Below, piece after piece: positions 17,313 through 26,745 of a DNA stretch of 64,000 nucleotides. The DNA comes from Adlercreutzia shanghongiae (GTDB lineage Bacteria > Actinomycetota > Coriobacteriia > Coriobacteriales > Eggerthellaceae), in the NCBI RefSeq assembly GCF_035830635.1, contig NZ_JAYMFI010000007.1:1-64000 (forward strand). Reading direction: 5' to 3'. Within the stretch, counting starts at the first letter, position 1. Each line of letters begins with the position of its first letter. The notes under the pieces were generated by a model. It did no database searches. It saw only the letters and a list, made by a program, of their open reading frames with translations, and was not told where the DNA came from. A program made the position numbers and the translations under genes.

Positions 17313-17945
17313 ATGGGCATCGAACGCGTGAGCAACGCCCTCATTCCCTACGTCATTGAGCAGTCGCCGCGGGGCGAGCGCAGCTACGACATCTACAGCC
17401 GCCTGCTCAACGACCGCATCATTTTCCTCGGCGAGCAGATCGACGACCATGTGGCCAACTCCGTCGTGGCGCAGCTTCTGCACCTGGAGGCCACCGATCC
17501 GGACAAGGACATCTCCCTGTACATCAACTCGCCGGGCGGCTCGGTCACGGCCGGCCTCGGCATCCTGGACACCATGAACTTCATCAAGTGCGACGTGTCC
17601 ACCATCTGCATCGGCGAGTGCGCCTCCATGGCCGCGGTGCTCTTGTCCTCGGGCACCAAGGGCAAGCGCTTCGTGCTGCCGAACTCCATGGTGCTCATCC
17701 ACCAGCCTTTGGGCGGCGCCCAGGGCCAGCAGACCGAGATCGCCATCGTGGCCGACTTCATGCTGAAGACCCGCAAGCGCCTGAATAAGATCCTGTCCGA
17801 GAACACCGGCCAGGACATCGAGAAAATCCAGCTGGACACCGAGCGCGACAACTACATGACCGCCGAAGAGGCCAAGGCCTACGGTCTTGTCGACGAAATC
17901 ATTTACCACCACGGCGCCATGCCCGGCGAGAAGAAGAGCGAATAG
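17313..17945 (+). CDS. clpP: ATP-dependent Clp protease proteolytic subunit ClpP
   Basis: 210 residues, a serine protease that forms the tetradecameric chamber fed by ClpX. The catalytic triad is visible: Ser in GECASMAAVLLSS, His in LPNSMVLIHQPLGG, and Asp in the LDTERDNYMTAEEA segment. The ATG at 17313 follows AGAGAGG. It is six bases upstream of clpX, so the two are co-transcribed. A possible promoter (TTGCGA, 15-base spacer, TATGAT at 17251) lies just after the repeat element. Confidence 0.96.
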   Translation: MGIERVSNALIPYVIEQSPRGERSYDIYSRLLNDRIIFLGEQIDDHVANSVVAQLLHLEATDPDKDISLYINSPGGSVTAGLGILDTMNFIKCDVSTICIGECASMAAVLLSSGTKGKRFVLPNSMVLIHQPLGGAQGQQTEIAIVADFMLKTRKRLNKILSENTGQDIEKIQLDTERDNYMTAEEAKAYGLVDEIIYHHGAMPGEKKSE

Positions 17946-17951
17946 GACCCC

Positions 17952-19346
17952 ATGAACCACCGTCACGAAAACTTCGGCCCCACCGACAACTATTTCTGCG
18001 CCTTCTGCGGCAAGACCGGAGACCAGGTCAACGCCATGATCTCCGGTCCCAACGGCATCTACATCTGCGACGAGTGCATCTCGGTATGTGCCGACGCCAT
18101 GATGCGGGACATGGGCTATGCCATGGCCCAGGAAGTGGAGATGCTCGAGGAAGACCCGCGCCGCATGGGCTGGATGAACCCGCCCGCCGCCCAGGCGGAG
18201 CGCGACGCGAGCCCCGTGGTGGACGACGCCCCCACGCCGGCCGAGGTGCTGGGAGATCTGCCCACGCCCCACGAGCTGTACGCCCGCCTGTCCGAGCATG
18301 TCGTCGGCCAGGAAGAGGCCAAGCGCGCCCTGTCGGTAGCCGTCTACAACCACTACAAGCGCATCTCCATGGGCGCCGCCGCCCAAGAGGGCGACGTGGA
18401 GCTCGCCAAGAGCAATATCATGCTCATCGGCCCCACGGGCTCGGGCAAGACCCTTCTGGCCCAAACCTTGGCCCGCACGCTGAAGGTGCCCTTCGCCATC
18501 GCCGATGCCACCACGCTCACCGAGGCGGGGTACGTGGGCGAGGATGTGGAGAACATCCTGCTCAAGCTCATCACGGCGGCTGATTTCGAGGTGCCCCGGG
18601 CCGAGATCGGCATCATCTACATCGACGAGATCGACAAGATCGCCCGCAAGGCCGAGAACCTCTCCATCACCCGCGACGTATCCGGCGAGGGCGTGCAGCA
18701 GGCGCTTCTGAAGATCGTCGAGGGCTGCGAGGCCTCCGTGCCGCCCCAAGGCGGCCGCAAGCACCCCCAGCAGGAGCTCATCCCCATCGATACCACGAAC
18801 ATCCTGTTCATCTTGGGCGGCGCCTTCGTGGGCCTGGCCGATATCGTGGCCCAGCGCGTGGGCACCACGTCCCTCGGCTTTGGCAGCGAGCTTCCCGCCT
18901 CCAAGAAGGAGTCCGAGGCCGAGCTTCTGAAGAAGGTCCTTCCCGAGGACTTGAACAAGTACGGCATGATTCCCGAGTTCGTGGGCCGCATCCCGGTCAT
19001 CACGTCGTTGAACGAGTTGTCCGAGGAAGACTTGGTCCGCATCCTCGTCGAGCCGAAGAACGCGCTCGTGAAGCAGTACACGCGCATGTTCGAGTTCGAG
19101 AACTCCGCGCTCACCTTCGAGCCTGAGGCCCTCACCGCCATCGCCCATGAGGCGGTGGAGCACGGCACCGGCGCCCGCGGCCTGCGCTCCATCTGCGAGC
19201 GCGTGCTCATGGACGTCATGTACGATCTGCCCGAGCACAAGGACGCCACGGCCGTTACCGTGCGCGCGAGCGATATTACCGGCGACACCCGTCCGGAAAT
19301 CGTCGCGCGGGCCGACAAGCGCGAGCAGGCGGCCCTTTCTGCCTAA
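17952..19346 (+). CDS. clpX: ClpX ATPase, specificity subunit of ClpXP
   Basis: 464 residues. An N-terminal C4 zinc-binding domain (CAFCGKTG...CDECISVC) selects substrates. After a linker the AAA+ domain has Walker A GPTGSGKT, Walker B IIYIDEIDKI, and the sensor-2 segment GARGLRSI. The IGF-type ClpP loop appears as TTSLGFGSE. It unfolds tagged proteins and threads them into ClpP. The linker between zinc domain and AAA+ core is rather long and acidic (about 60-110). Confidence 0.96.
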   Translation: MNHRHENFGPTDNYFCAFCGKTGDQVNAMISGPNGIYICDECISVCADAMMRDMGYAMAQEVEMLEEDPRRMGWMNPPAAQAERDASPVVDDAPTPAEVLGDLPTPHELYARLSEHVVGQEEAKRALSVAVYNHYKRISMGAAAQEGDVELAKSNIMLIGPTGSGKTLLAQTLARTLKVPFAIADATTLTEAGYVGEDVENILLKLITAADFEVPRAEIGIIYIDEIDKIARKAENLSITRDVSGEGVQQALLKIVEGCEASVPPQGGRKHPQQELIPIDTTNILFILGGAFVGLADIVAQRVGTTSLGFGSELPASKKESEAELLKKVLPEDLNKYGMIPEFVGRIPVITSLNELSEEDLVRILVEPKNALVKQYTRMFEFENSALTFEPEALTAIAHEAVEHGTGARGLRSICERVLMDVMYDLPEHKDATAVTVRASDITGDTRPEIVARADKREQAALSA

Positions 19347-19385
19347 CGAGCAGGGCCACATGTGCGATAATCGCCCAAGGCAATG

Positions 19386-19417
19386 AAGGCGGACGGCAAA
19401 AGCGCGCCGTCCGCCTT
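19386..19417 (+). terminator. 12-bp hairpin between clpX and valS
   Basis: AAGGCGGACGGC (19386-19397) pairs perfectly with GCCGTCCGCCTT (19406-19417). No T run follows, so termination may be partial. Confidence 0.6.
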
Positions 19418-19459
19418 GCTATATCAAGCAGTTAACAGGGAAAGCGAGGTTTGAGCCCC

Positions 19460-22135
19460 ATGTCCGAGGACAAGAAGAAGTCCACCGACTACGCCGCCAT
19501 GGAGCGCCCCATCTTCGAGGCTTGGAAAGAGGCCGGCTACTTCCGCCGCACGCCCGGTCGCGGCGAGCACGGCGGCGAGTCCTACACCATCGTCATCCCG
19601 CCGCCGAACATCACCGGCGTGCTGCACATGGGCCATGCCTTGAACGACACCATCCAGGATGCCTGCATCCGCCGCGCCCGCATGCGCGGGTTCCAAACGC
19701 GCTGGATCATCGGCACCGACCATGCGGGCATCTCCACCCAGACCAAGGTGGACAAGCGCTTGGCCGAGCGGGGCATCTCCCGCCTGGAAATCGGGCGCGA
19801 GGCCTTCATCGAGGAATGCTACAAGTGGCGCGACGAGTACGGCACCACCATCGTGAACCAGATCAAGGGCATGGGCTGCTCCTGCGATTACGACGACGAG
19901 CACTTCACGTTAGAGCCGGCCTACGTGCGCGCCGTGCGCAAGCTGTTCACCGACTGGTACCACGCGGGCATCATCTACCGCGGCAAGCGCATCGTGAACT
20001 GGTGCCCCAGCTGCACCACGGCCATCGCCGACGACGAGGCCGAGTACGTGGACGAGTCCGGACACTTGTGGTACCTGCGCTACCCGCTCGCCGAGCCCGT
20101 GGACGGGCTGGAGTACCTCATTGTCGCCACCACGCGCCCCGAGACCATGCTGGGCGACACCGGTGTTGCCGTGAACCCCAAGGACGAGCGCTTCGGGCAC
20201 CTCGTGGGCAAGACGGTGAAGCTGCCGCTCGTGGACCGCGAAATTCCCATCTTCGCCGACTGGCACGTGGACACCGAATTCGGCACCGGCTGCGTGAAGG
20301 TGACCCCGTCCCACGACCCCAACGACTGGGCCATGGGGGAGCGCGCCGGCCTTTTCCGCATCAACATCTTCGACGAGACCGCGCACGTGGTGGAAGGCTA
20401 CGGCAAGTTCTCCGGCATGGACCGCAACGAGGCCCGCGAGGCGGTCGTTGCCGCCTTCGACGAGCTCGGCCTGCTCGATCACGTGGAAGACCACGACCAC
20501 TCCGTCATGACCTGCTACCGCTGCCACACCAAGCTCGAGCCCTGGGAGTCCGAGCAGTGGTTCGTGGCCGTGGACGCCCTGAAGGAGCCCGCGGCCCGCG
20601 TGGTGGAGGACGGCTCGGTGCAGTTCCATCCCGCGCGGTGGCGTCAAGTGTACCTGGACTGGCTCGCCAACCTGAAGGACTGGTGCATCTCCCGCCAGCT
20701 GTGGTGGGGCCATCGTATCCCCATGTTCTACTGCGACGCCTGCGGCTGGGAGGACGCCTCGGTGGACGAGATCGAGGTGTGCCCCGTCTGCGGGGCGCCG
20801 GTGCGCCAGGACGAGGACGTGCTGGACACCTGGTTCTCCAGCCAGCTGTGGCCCTTTGCCACCATGGGCTGGACCGAAGAGGGCATGGACGCGCTCGAGA
20901 TGCGCGCCGCCTACCCCACGCAGGTGCTCTCCACGGCCCGCGACATCATGGGGCTTTGGGTCGCCCGCATGGTCATGGCCTCCATGTACTGCTGCGACGA
21001 GACCATTCCCTTCGAGGACGTCATCATCCACCCGACCGTGATGGCCGCCGACGGCAAGCCCATGTCGAAGAGCCGCGGCAACGGCGTGGACCCGTTGCGC
21101 CTCATGGAGGACTACGGCGCCGACGGCATGAGGTTCGGCCTGCTCATGCAGGTGACCGGCGCCCAGGACATGCGCTTCAACGAGGCCAAGCTGGAAAGCT
21201 CCCGCAACTTCGCCAACAAGGTGAAGAACGCGAGCCGCTTCGTGCTCATGAACCTCGACGGCTTCACGCCCGGCGACCCTGAGCCGATTACGCCGGCCGA
21301 CCGCTGGATCTTCTCGCGTCTGGCGAAGATCGTGGCGACGGTGGATGCCGGCTTTAACAACTTCGAGTTCGGCGACATCACCCGCGAGCTCTACGGATTC
21401 GTGTGGAACGAGTTCTGCGACTGGTACATCGAGTTCTCCAAGGCGCGCTTGGCCGAGGGGGCCGATCCGGCCGACCGTCTGGCCTGCCAGCGCAACCTCG
21501 TGTTCGTGCTCGGCCAGATTCTGCGTCTTCTGCATCCCATCATGCCGTTCATCACCGAAGAGGTGTACGGCGAGATGCCGGTGAAGGAGGAGGGCGCGCC
21601 CATGCTCATCGTGGCCTCTTGGCCCGATGCCGCCTCTCTCGCGCCGTACGTGGACGAGGACGCCGAGCGCGCCATCGCCATGGTGTGCGAGGCGGTGGGC
21701 GCCATTCGCTCTACCCGTTCCCGCTACGGCATCTCGCCGAAGACGGCGCTGCCCGTGGCCGTGAAGGTGGCCACGGAAAACGATGCCGCCCTGCTTACCG
21801 CCCAGGCCCACCTCATCGGCCAGCTCGCCAACGTGGAAGAGCTCGACGTGGCCGTGGAGGCCGTGAAGCCCGCCGAGTCAGCCGTGGTGCTGGGGGCGGG
21901 TCTCGAGGTCTACATCGTGCTCGCCGGCCATGTGGATTTCGCGGCTGAGAAGGCCCGCCTGGCAAAGGAGCGCGACGCGGTGGCCAAAGACGCCGCCAAG
22001 TTCGAGAAGAAGCTCGCCAACCCCGGCTTCCTCGCCAAGGCCGCGCCCGAGATCGTCGAGAAGGACAAGGCCAAGCTTGCCGACCTCACCGACAAGCTGC
22101 AGCGTTTGGATGCACAAATCGCGGAGCTGGGATAG
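19460..22135 (+). CDS. valS: valyl-tRNA synthetase
   Basis: 891 residues, a class I synthetase that charges tRNA-Val. The HIGH motif is in PPPNITGVLHMGHALN and KMSKS is PMSKSRGNGV. The editing (CP1) domain lies between, with the typical TTRPETMLGDT. The C-terminus has the anticodon-binding domain and a coiled-coil arm rich in Ala/Lys. ATG 19460 fits the AGCGAGG site; a TTG at 19451 is too close to it. No T-box leader is seen upstream. Confidence 0.96.
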   Translation: MSEDKKKSTDYAAMERPIFEAWKEAGYFRRTPGRGEHGGESYTIVIPPPNITGVLHMGHALNDTIQDACIRRARMRGFQTRWIIGTDHAGISTQTKVDKRLAERGISRLEIGREAFIEECYKWRDEYGTTIVNQIKGMGCSCDYDDEHFTLEPAYVRAVRKLFTDWYHAGIIYRGKRIVNWCPSCTTAIADDEAEYVDESGHLWYLRYPLAEPVDGLEYLIVATTRPETMLGDTGVAVNPKDERFGHLVGKTVKLPLVDREIPIFADWHVDTEFGTGCVKVTPSHDPNDWAMGERAGLFRINIFDETAHVVEGYGKFSGMDRNEAREAVVAAFDELGLLDHVEDHDHSVMTCYRCHTKLEPWESEQWFVAVDALKEPAARVVEDGSVQFHPARWRQVYLDWLANLKDWCISRQLWWGHRIPMFYCDACGWEDASVDEIEVCPVCGAPVRQDEDVLDTWFSSQLWPFATMGWTEEGMDALEMRAAYPTQVLSTARDIMGLWVARMVMASMYCCDETIPFEDVIIHPTVMAADGKPMSKSRGNGVDPLRLMEDYGADGMRFGLLMQVTGAQDMRFNEAKLESSRNFANKVKNASRFVLMNLDGFTPGDPEPITPADRWIFSRLAKIVATVDAGFNNFEFGDITRELYGFVWNEFCDWYIEFSKARLAEGADPADRLACQRNLVFVLGQILRLLHPIMPFITEEVYGEMPVKEEGAPMLIVASWPDAASLAPYVDEDAERAIAMVCEAVGAIRSTRSRYGISPKTALPVAVKVATENDAALLTAQAHLIGQLANVEELDVAVEAVKPAESAVVLGAGLEVYIVLAGHVDFAAEKARLAKERDAVAKDAAKFEKKLANPGFLAKAAPEIVEKDKAKLADLTDKLQRLDAQIAELG

Positions 22136-22149
22136 GCCGGGGCAGAGTT

Positions 22150-22158
22150 TGCTATAAT
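22150..22158 (+). promoter_or_regulatory. extended -10 before the zinc-ribbon gene
   Basis: TGCTATAAT, a consensus TGn-extended -10 box, 45 bases before the start codon. Confidence 0.55.
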
Positions 22159-22202
22159 GTGCCGACACGTCATCAATTGCACTCGAATCAGAAGAGGTTG
22201 AT

Positions 22203-22706
22203 ATGAGCGAGCTTTTAGCCCAGCTGTGGACGCCCGAGATGCAGGCGGCCTTCACCGTGGTTTTGGTCCTGCTGGTTATCCTGTACGTGCTGTCTATCGT
22301 ATGGGTCGTGCGCGACGCCTACCTGCGCGGCACGGCCTGGTACATCTGGGCCGTGGTGGCCCTGGTGCCGGTGCTGGGTCTTGTGGCCTACTGCCTGCTG
22401 CGCCCGCCGCTTTTGCAGCTCGACCGCGACGAGCAGGAGCTGGAGATTGCGCTCAAGCAGCGTCAGCTCATGAAGTACGGCGAGTGCGCCAACTGCGGGT
22501 ATCCGGTCGAGGCCGACTTCGTGCTGTGCCCGAACTGCCACACGCAGCTGAAGAACCTCTGCATGCGCTGCAACCATGCGCTCGAGCCCTCCTGGACGGT
22601 GTGCCCCTACTGCGCCACGCCCGTGGGCGCCCCGGCACCTCAGGCCTCGCGGCCTCGTCGCTCCTCCGGCGCCGCTCGTCAGAGCCGACCTTCCAGCCAA
22701 GGCTAG
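22203..22706 (+). CDS. membrane protein with double zinc ribbon, function unknown
   Basis: 167 residues. Two N-terminal membrane helices (about 13-35 and 45-65) are followed by a charged stretch and two CxxC pairs that form a zinc ribbon (CANCGYPV...CPNC), then a second ribbon (CMRCNHAL...CPYC). The tail is rich in Arg, Ser and Pro. Proteins of this shape are common in Actinomycetota and have no established function. It has its own promoter and terminator and so is probably not part of the neighbouring synthetase units. Confidence 0.85.
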   Translation: MSELLAQLWTPEMQAAFTVVLVLLVILYVLSIVWVVRDAYLRGTAWYIWAVVALVPVLGLVAYCLLRPPLLQLDRDEQELEIALKQRQLMKYGECANCGYPVEADFVLCPNCHTQLKNLCMRCNHALEPSWTVCPYCATPVGAPAPQASRPRRSSGAARQSRPSSQG

Positions 22707-22729
22707 GCTTTGTAACAAGTTGCCTTTCA

Positions 22730-22758
22730 AACAGAGTCGCTTCGGCGGCTCTGTTTTA
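22730..22758 (+). terminator. terminator after the zinc-ribbon gene
   Basis: ACAGAGTCGC, loop TTCG, GCGGCTCTGT, then TTTAAT. Confidence 0.85.
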
Positions 22759-22871
22759 ATAGGGGAGCGCCGGAACCCCGGCGCTTCGATACGGGGCCGA
22801 GGTAGTCAACGCCTCGGCTGAAACCGCGCAGGTGCTCTGTGTGCACCCGGCGCGAGGAAAGGAGTTCTTCT
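22759..22871 (+). promoter_or_regulatory. structured thrS leader
   Basis: Two hairpins: AGCGCCGG/CCGGCGCT (22766-22785) and GCCGAGG/CCTCGGC (22796-22818). The leader is too short for a T-box. Threonyl-tRNA synthetases often control their own translation through leader hairpins; whether this one does is unknown. Confidence 0.35.
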
Positions 22872-24791
22872 ATGAACATCGTACTGCCCGACGGATCGGC
22901 CAAGGAGCTCGAGGACGGCACCACCGTTGCCGATGTGGCCGCCTCTATCGGAGCGGGCCTGGCCCGCGCCGCCCTGGCCGGCATCGTCAACGATGCGCCC
23001 GTCGATTTGGACGCCGTCGTCTCAGACGGCGATTCCGTGGCCATCGTCACCGCGAAAAGCGACGAGGGCCTCGATCTCATGCGCCATTCGGCGGCCCATC
23101 TTCTGGCGGCGGCGCTCACCGATCTGTACCCGGGCGTGAAGTTCGGCGTGGGGCCGGCCATCGAGAACGGCTTCTACTACGACATCGAGCTGCCCGAGGG
23201 CGCCTCCGTCTCGCCGGACGACTTCGCCGCCATCGAGGCGCGCATGGCCGAGATCGCCAAGTCCGAAGCTAAAATCGTCCGCCGCGAGGTGACTCGCGAT
23301 GAGGCCCGCGATATTTTCGCCGCCCAGCCGCTCAAGCTCGAGCTCATCGACGAGCTGGGCGAGGACGAGACCATCTCCATCTACCAGCTGGGCGACTTCA
23401 CCGATCTGTGCCGCGGCCCTCATGTGCCCGACACGGGCAAGATCGGCGCCTTCAAGCTCACCAAGGTGGCCGGCGCCTATTGGAAGGGCGATTCCGAGCG
23501 CGACATGCTCACCCGCATCTACGGCACGGCCTTCTTCTCCAAGAAGGATTTGGAAGAGCACCTGCGCAACCTGGAGGAGGCCGAGAAGCGCGACCACCGC
23601 AAGCTGGGTCGGGAGCTTGGCATCTACATGATGGAGCCCATGGCCGGCGTGGGCCTGCCGCTGTACCTTCCCAAGGGCGCCCGCGTCATCCGCACCCTGC
23701 AGGAGTGGCTGCGCCGCGATCTGTACGAGCGCGGCTACGAGGAGGTCATCACCCCGCACATATACAACGCCGATGTGTGGAAGACCTCGGGGCACTACGG
23801 CTTCTACCACGAGAACATGTACTTCTTCCAGATCAACGAGGGCACCGACGAGGAGCCGCGCTACTCCGAGTACGGCGTGAAGCCCATGAACTGCCCGGGG
23901 CACGTGATCATCTACAAGAACGACCTGCACTCCTACCGCGACCTGCCGCTGCGCTACTTCGAGTTCGGCACGGTGTACCGCCACGAGATGTCCGGCGTGG
24001 TGCACGGCCTTCTGCGCGCCCGCGGCTTCACCCAGGACGATGCGCACATCTTCTGCACCAAAGAACAGGTGGTCGACGAGGTGGTGGCCATCCTCGAGCT
24101 CGTGGACTACATCATGGGCACCTTCGGCTTCACCTACGAGGCCGAGATATCCACGCGTCCCGACAAGTCCATCGGCACCGACGACATGTGGGAGCATGCC
24201 ACCGAGTCGTTGAAGGAGGCCTGCGCGCGCCGCGGTTTGGCTTACGACATCAACGAGGGCGACGGCGCCTTCTACGGCCCGAAGATCGACATCAAGGTGA
24301 AGGACGCCATCGGGCGCACCTGGCAGTGCTCCACGGTGCAGATCGACTTCAACATGCCCATGCGCTTCGGGCTCACCTACCGCACCGAGGACAACACCGA
24401 GGAGACCCCCTGGATGCTGCACCGCGCCATCTTCGGCTCCATCGAGCGCTTCCTCGGCATCTTGATCGAGCACTACGCCGGCGCGCTGCCGCTGTGGCTG
24501 GCGCCCGTGCAGGTGGCCGTCATTCCCATCGCCGACCGCCACAAGGAGGCGGCCGCCGAGTTCGCCGGCGAGCTTAAGGCCGCAGGCGGGCGCGTGGAGG
24601 TGATGGACGCCAACGAGCCCATGAAGGTGAAGATCGCCAAGGCCCAGAGCCAGAAGATCCCCTATATGATCGTCATGGGCGACAAGGAAGTGGAGGAGAG
24701 GCTCGTCAGTGTGCGCGAGCGCTCCGAGGGCGATTTGGGCCAGTGGGACCGCGCCAAGTTCATCGATGTGATTCGCGACGCGGCGCTCTAG
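22872..24791 (+). CDS. thrS: threonyl-tRNA synthetase
   Basis: 639 residues, class II. The N-terminal TGS domain (LPDGSAKELEDGTTVADVA) is followed by the editing domain with its zinc-like site (HSAAHLLAAAL), then the catalytic core with motif 2 (FGTVYRHEMSGV) and motif 3 (HRAIFGSIERFLGILIEHY), and an anticodon-binding domain. The active-site zinc ligand Cys is in MNCPGH. The start ATG 22872 follows GAAAGGAG. The unit ends at a strong terminator. Confidence 0.96.
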   Translation: MNIVLPDGSAKELEDGTTVADVAASIGAGLARAALAGIVNDAPVDLDAVVSDGDSVAIVTAKSDEGLDLMRHSAAHLLAAALTDLYPGVKFGVGPAIENGFYYDIELPEGASVSPDDFAAIEARMAEIAKSEAKIVRREVTRDEARDIFAAQPLKLELIDELGEDETISIYQLGDFTDLCRGPHVPDTGKIGAFKLTKVAGAYWKGDSERDMLTRIYGTAFFSKKDLEEHLRNLEEAEKRDHRKLGRELGIYMMEPMAGVGLPLYLPKGARVIRTLQEWLRRDLYERGYEEVITPHIYNADVWKTSGHYGFYHENMYFFQINEGTDEEPRYSEYGVKPMNCPGHVIIYKNDLHSYRDLPLRYFEFGTVYRHEMSGVVHGLLRARGFTQDDAHIFCTKEQVVDEVVAILELVDYIMGTFGFTYEAEISTRPDKSIGTDDMWEHATESLKEACARRGLAYDINEGDGAFYGPKIDIKVKDAIGRTWQCSTVQIDFNMPMRFGLTYRTEDNTEETPWMLHRAIFGSIERFLGILIEHYAGALPLWLAPVQVAVIPIADRHKEAAAEFAGELKAAGGRVEVMDANEPMKVKIAKAQSQKIPYMIVMGDKEVEERLVSVRERSEGDLGQWDRAKFIDVIRDAAL

Positions 24792-24846
24792 GCGCTGCCG
24801 TCTTCCGACCGTAGCCGGGAACTCCGGTCTCGGCCTCTTGCATTTG

Positions 24847-24882
24847 AAAGCTCTGAGGGTACACTGCCCTCAGAGCTTTTTT
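24847..24882 (+). terminator. thrS terminator
   Basis: AAAGCTCTGAGGG pairs with CCCTCAGAGCTTT, followed by a T run. Confidence 0.92.
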
Positions 24883-24956
24883 GCTCGCCCGCGAAGGATC
24901 GGGCGCGTGACGGCTAATGGGAGCCGCACCGACCCGGGCCGCGAGAGGAGAAAACC

Positions 24957-25256
24957 ATGAAGCCAAGCTTCACCAGCTATGCCGCGAAGATGCGGCAGGC
25001 AAACCGAGAGGCGGTCGCTACCGTTATCGCTCTCGTCGTCATCGTCGCCGTATGGTTCATCGGCGGCATCGGACTTTCCGGATGCGGTATCGAGGTGTTC
25101 TCGACCCCTATCTGGATCATCGGCGGAACCGTGGGGCCGTGGGTAGCGGCCATTATCTGCGCTGTGGTGCTCGCCAAGTGCGTGTTCGCCGATTTCAGTC
25201 TCGATGAGCCGGAAGAATCCGAAGAATCCGAAGGCGAGGAGGTGCATCATGGCTAG
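24957..25256 (+). CDS. YhdT-like small membrane subunit (DUF997)
   Basis: 99 residues with two membrane helices (about 18-38 and 53-75) and an acidic C-terminal tail (DEPEESEESEGEE). The size, layout and position directly before a PanF-type symporter match the YhdT/DUF997 family, which sits next to panF in many bacteria. Its role is probably to support the transporter. The symporter gene overlaps its end by 8 bases, so the two are translationally coupled. Confidence 0.75.
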   Translation: MKPSFTSYAAKMRQANREAVATVIALVVIVAVWFIGGIGLSGCGIEVFSTPIWIIGGTVGPWVAAIICAVVLAKCVFADFSLDEPEESEESEGEEVHHG

Positions 25257-26733
25257 CATCGCCTCGCTTGCACCTCTCGTCTTGTTTCTGCTCGTCGCCC
25301 TGGGCGCGAGCGTCGTCGTGCGCCGGCGCACCGCTGCGGCTGGCGGCGGGTTCGTGAAGAGCTACTTCATCGGCAACCGCGCCTTGGGCGGGTTCGTACT
25401 GGCCATGACCACCATCGCCACCTACGGGTCGGTGAGCTCGTTTGTGGGCGGCCCGGGCCAGGCCTGGCAGATCGGCTTCGGCTGGGTGTACATGGCCGTG
25501 GTGCAGGTGACCGCGCTCGTACTGCTCTACGGCATCTTCGGGAAGAAGATGGCGCTCGTCTCGCGCAAGCTGAACGCCGTTACCGTGGTGGATGTGGTGC
25601 GCGCCCGCTATGGTTCAAACGCCCTGGCGAACTGCTCGGCCTTGGTCATCGTGCTCTTCTTCGCCGCCACTATGGTGGCCCAGTTCGTCGGCGGCGCGAA
25701 GCTCTTCGAGGCGGTGACGGGCTATTCCTATCTGGTGGGCCTGGTGCTGTTCGGCATCGCCGTCGTTTTGTTCACCACTATCGGCGGCTTTCGCGGCGTG
25801 GCGGTCACCGACGCGCTGTGCGGCATCATGATGCTCGTGGGCATCGGCGTGCTCGCCTATGGCATCTTAAGCGCCGGCGGCGGCTACGAGGCCATCATGA
25901 CCTCGATCAAGGAGACCTCGCCCGAGATGCTCGAGCCTTTCGGCGGCGGCGCCATGCCGCCCTCGCTGTACTTCACCCAGTGGCTGCTCGTGGGCGTGTT
26001 CACCTTCGTGCTGCCCCAGTCCGTCGTGCGCACCATGGGCTACAAGGACGTGAAGTCGCTGCATAAGGCGATGATCTGGGGCACGGTGATCATCGGCGCC
26101 ATGATGATCGGCGTCACGGCCTTGGGCGTGCTCTCGGCCGGCGTGCTCACCGAGGATCTGGCGGCCTACGGCGGCAGCGTGGACAACATTATCCCGACGG
26201 TCATCGTGCAGTCGCTTCCCCCGGCCCTTGCGGGTGTGGCCATCATCGGCCCGCTGTCCGCTTCCATCTCCACGGTGTCCTCGCTGCTCATCTCGTCGTC
26301 TTCGGCCATCATCAAGGACGTGTACCTGCACTGGTGCGACGACAAGGGCACCCGTCCCGCCGAGCGCTCCATCGCGTTTTCCAGCCAGGCGGTTACTTTC
26401 GCCGTGGGCATGCTCGTCTTCGCGCTCTCCATCGTGCCGCCCGATGTCATCTGGAAGATCAACATGTTCGCCTTCGGCGGCCTTGAGACGGCGTTTTTGT
26501 TCGTGCTCGTGGGAGGCCTGTTCTGGAAGCGCGCCACCGCGACCGGCGCCCTGCTTTCCCTGGCGGGCGGCACGCTGGCCTACTGCGCTGCCATGGCCGC
26601 GGGCTTCAAGGTGGCCGATTTGCACCAGATCGTCATCGGCGTTGTGGTGGCGGGCGTGCTCATGGCAGTGGGCTCGCTGGCCAGCAAGCAAAAAGAAGAC
26701 GCCCGCATGGACGTCTTCTTCCCAGCCGATTAA
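25249..26733 (+). CDS. panF: PanF-type sodium:solute symporter (SSS family)
   Basis: 494 residues with about 12-13 membrane helices. SSS-family landmarks are visible: the early SYFIGNRALGGFVLAMTTIATYGS segment (split here as YFIGNRALGG and TIATYGSVSSFVGGPG), and the sodium-site helix containing ASISTVSSLLISSSSAI. The YhdT-like neighbour points to pantothenate as the substrate, but other carboxylates are possible. The ATG at 25249 follows GGCGAGGAGG inside the previous gene. Its 3' end contains a hairpin that can serve as terminator for trxB on the other strand. Confidence 0.82.
   Translation: MASIASLAPLVLFLLVALGASVVVRRRTAAAGGGFVKSYFIGNRALGGFVLAMTTIATYGSVSSFVGGPGQAWQIGFGWVYMAVVQVTALVLLYGIFGKKMALVSRKLNAVTVVDVVRARYGSNALANCSALVIVLFFAATMVAQFVGGAKLFEAVTGYSYLVGLVLFGIAVVLFTTIGGFRGVAVTDALCGIMMLVGIGVLAYGILSAGGGYEAIMTSIKETSPEMLEPFGGGAMPPSLYFTQWLLVGVFTFVLPQSVVRTMGYKDVKSLHKAMIWGTVIIGAMMIGVTALGVLSAGVLTEDLAAYGGSVDNIIPTVIVQSLPPALAGVAIIGPLSASISTVSSLLISSSSAIIKDVYLHWCDDKGTRPAERSIAFSSQAVTFAVGMLVFALSIVPPDVIWKINMFAFGGLETAFLFVLVGGLFWKRATATGALLSLAGGTLAYCAAMAAGFKVADLHQIVIGVVVAGVLMAVGSLASKQKEDARMDVFFPAD
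26688..26720 (-). terminator. trxB terminator embedded in the panF 3' coding end
   Basis: Read on the minus strand, AAGAAGACG pairs with CGTCTTCTT across a 10-base loop and is followed by TTTTGC. It lies 26 bases beyond the trxB stop and within the last codons of panF. Confidence 0.7.
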
Positions 26734-26745
26734 AGCTTTTTGCGG

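Noticed and set aside
17208..19361. Long minus-strand frame opposite clpP and clpX
   Set aside because: The protein is a low-complexity shadow (His/Gly/Val/Leu-rich) of two certain genes. Similar shadows opposite valS, thrS, dmsA, ilvBC and the synthetases were rejected for the same reason.
22707..22871. T-box riboswitch before thrS
   Set aside because: The leader is only about 110 bases and lacks AGAGAG, a T-box sequence and an attenuator. Only two hairpins are present. The gap before valS is likewise too short.
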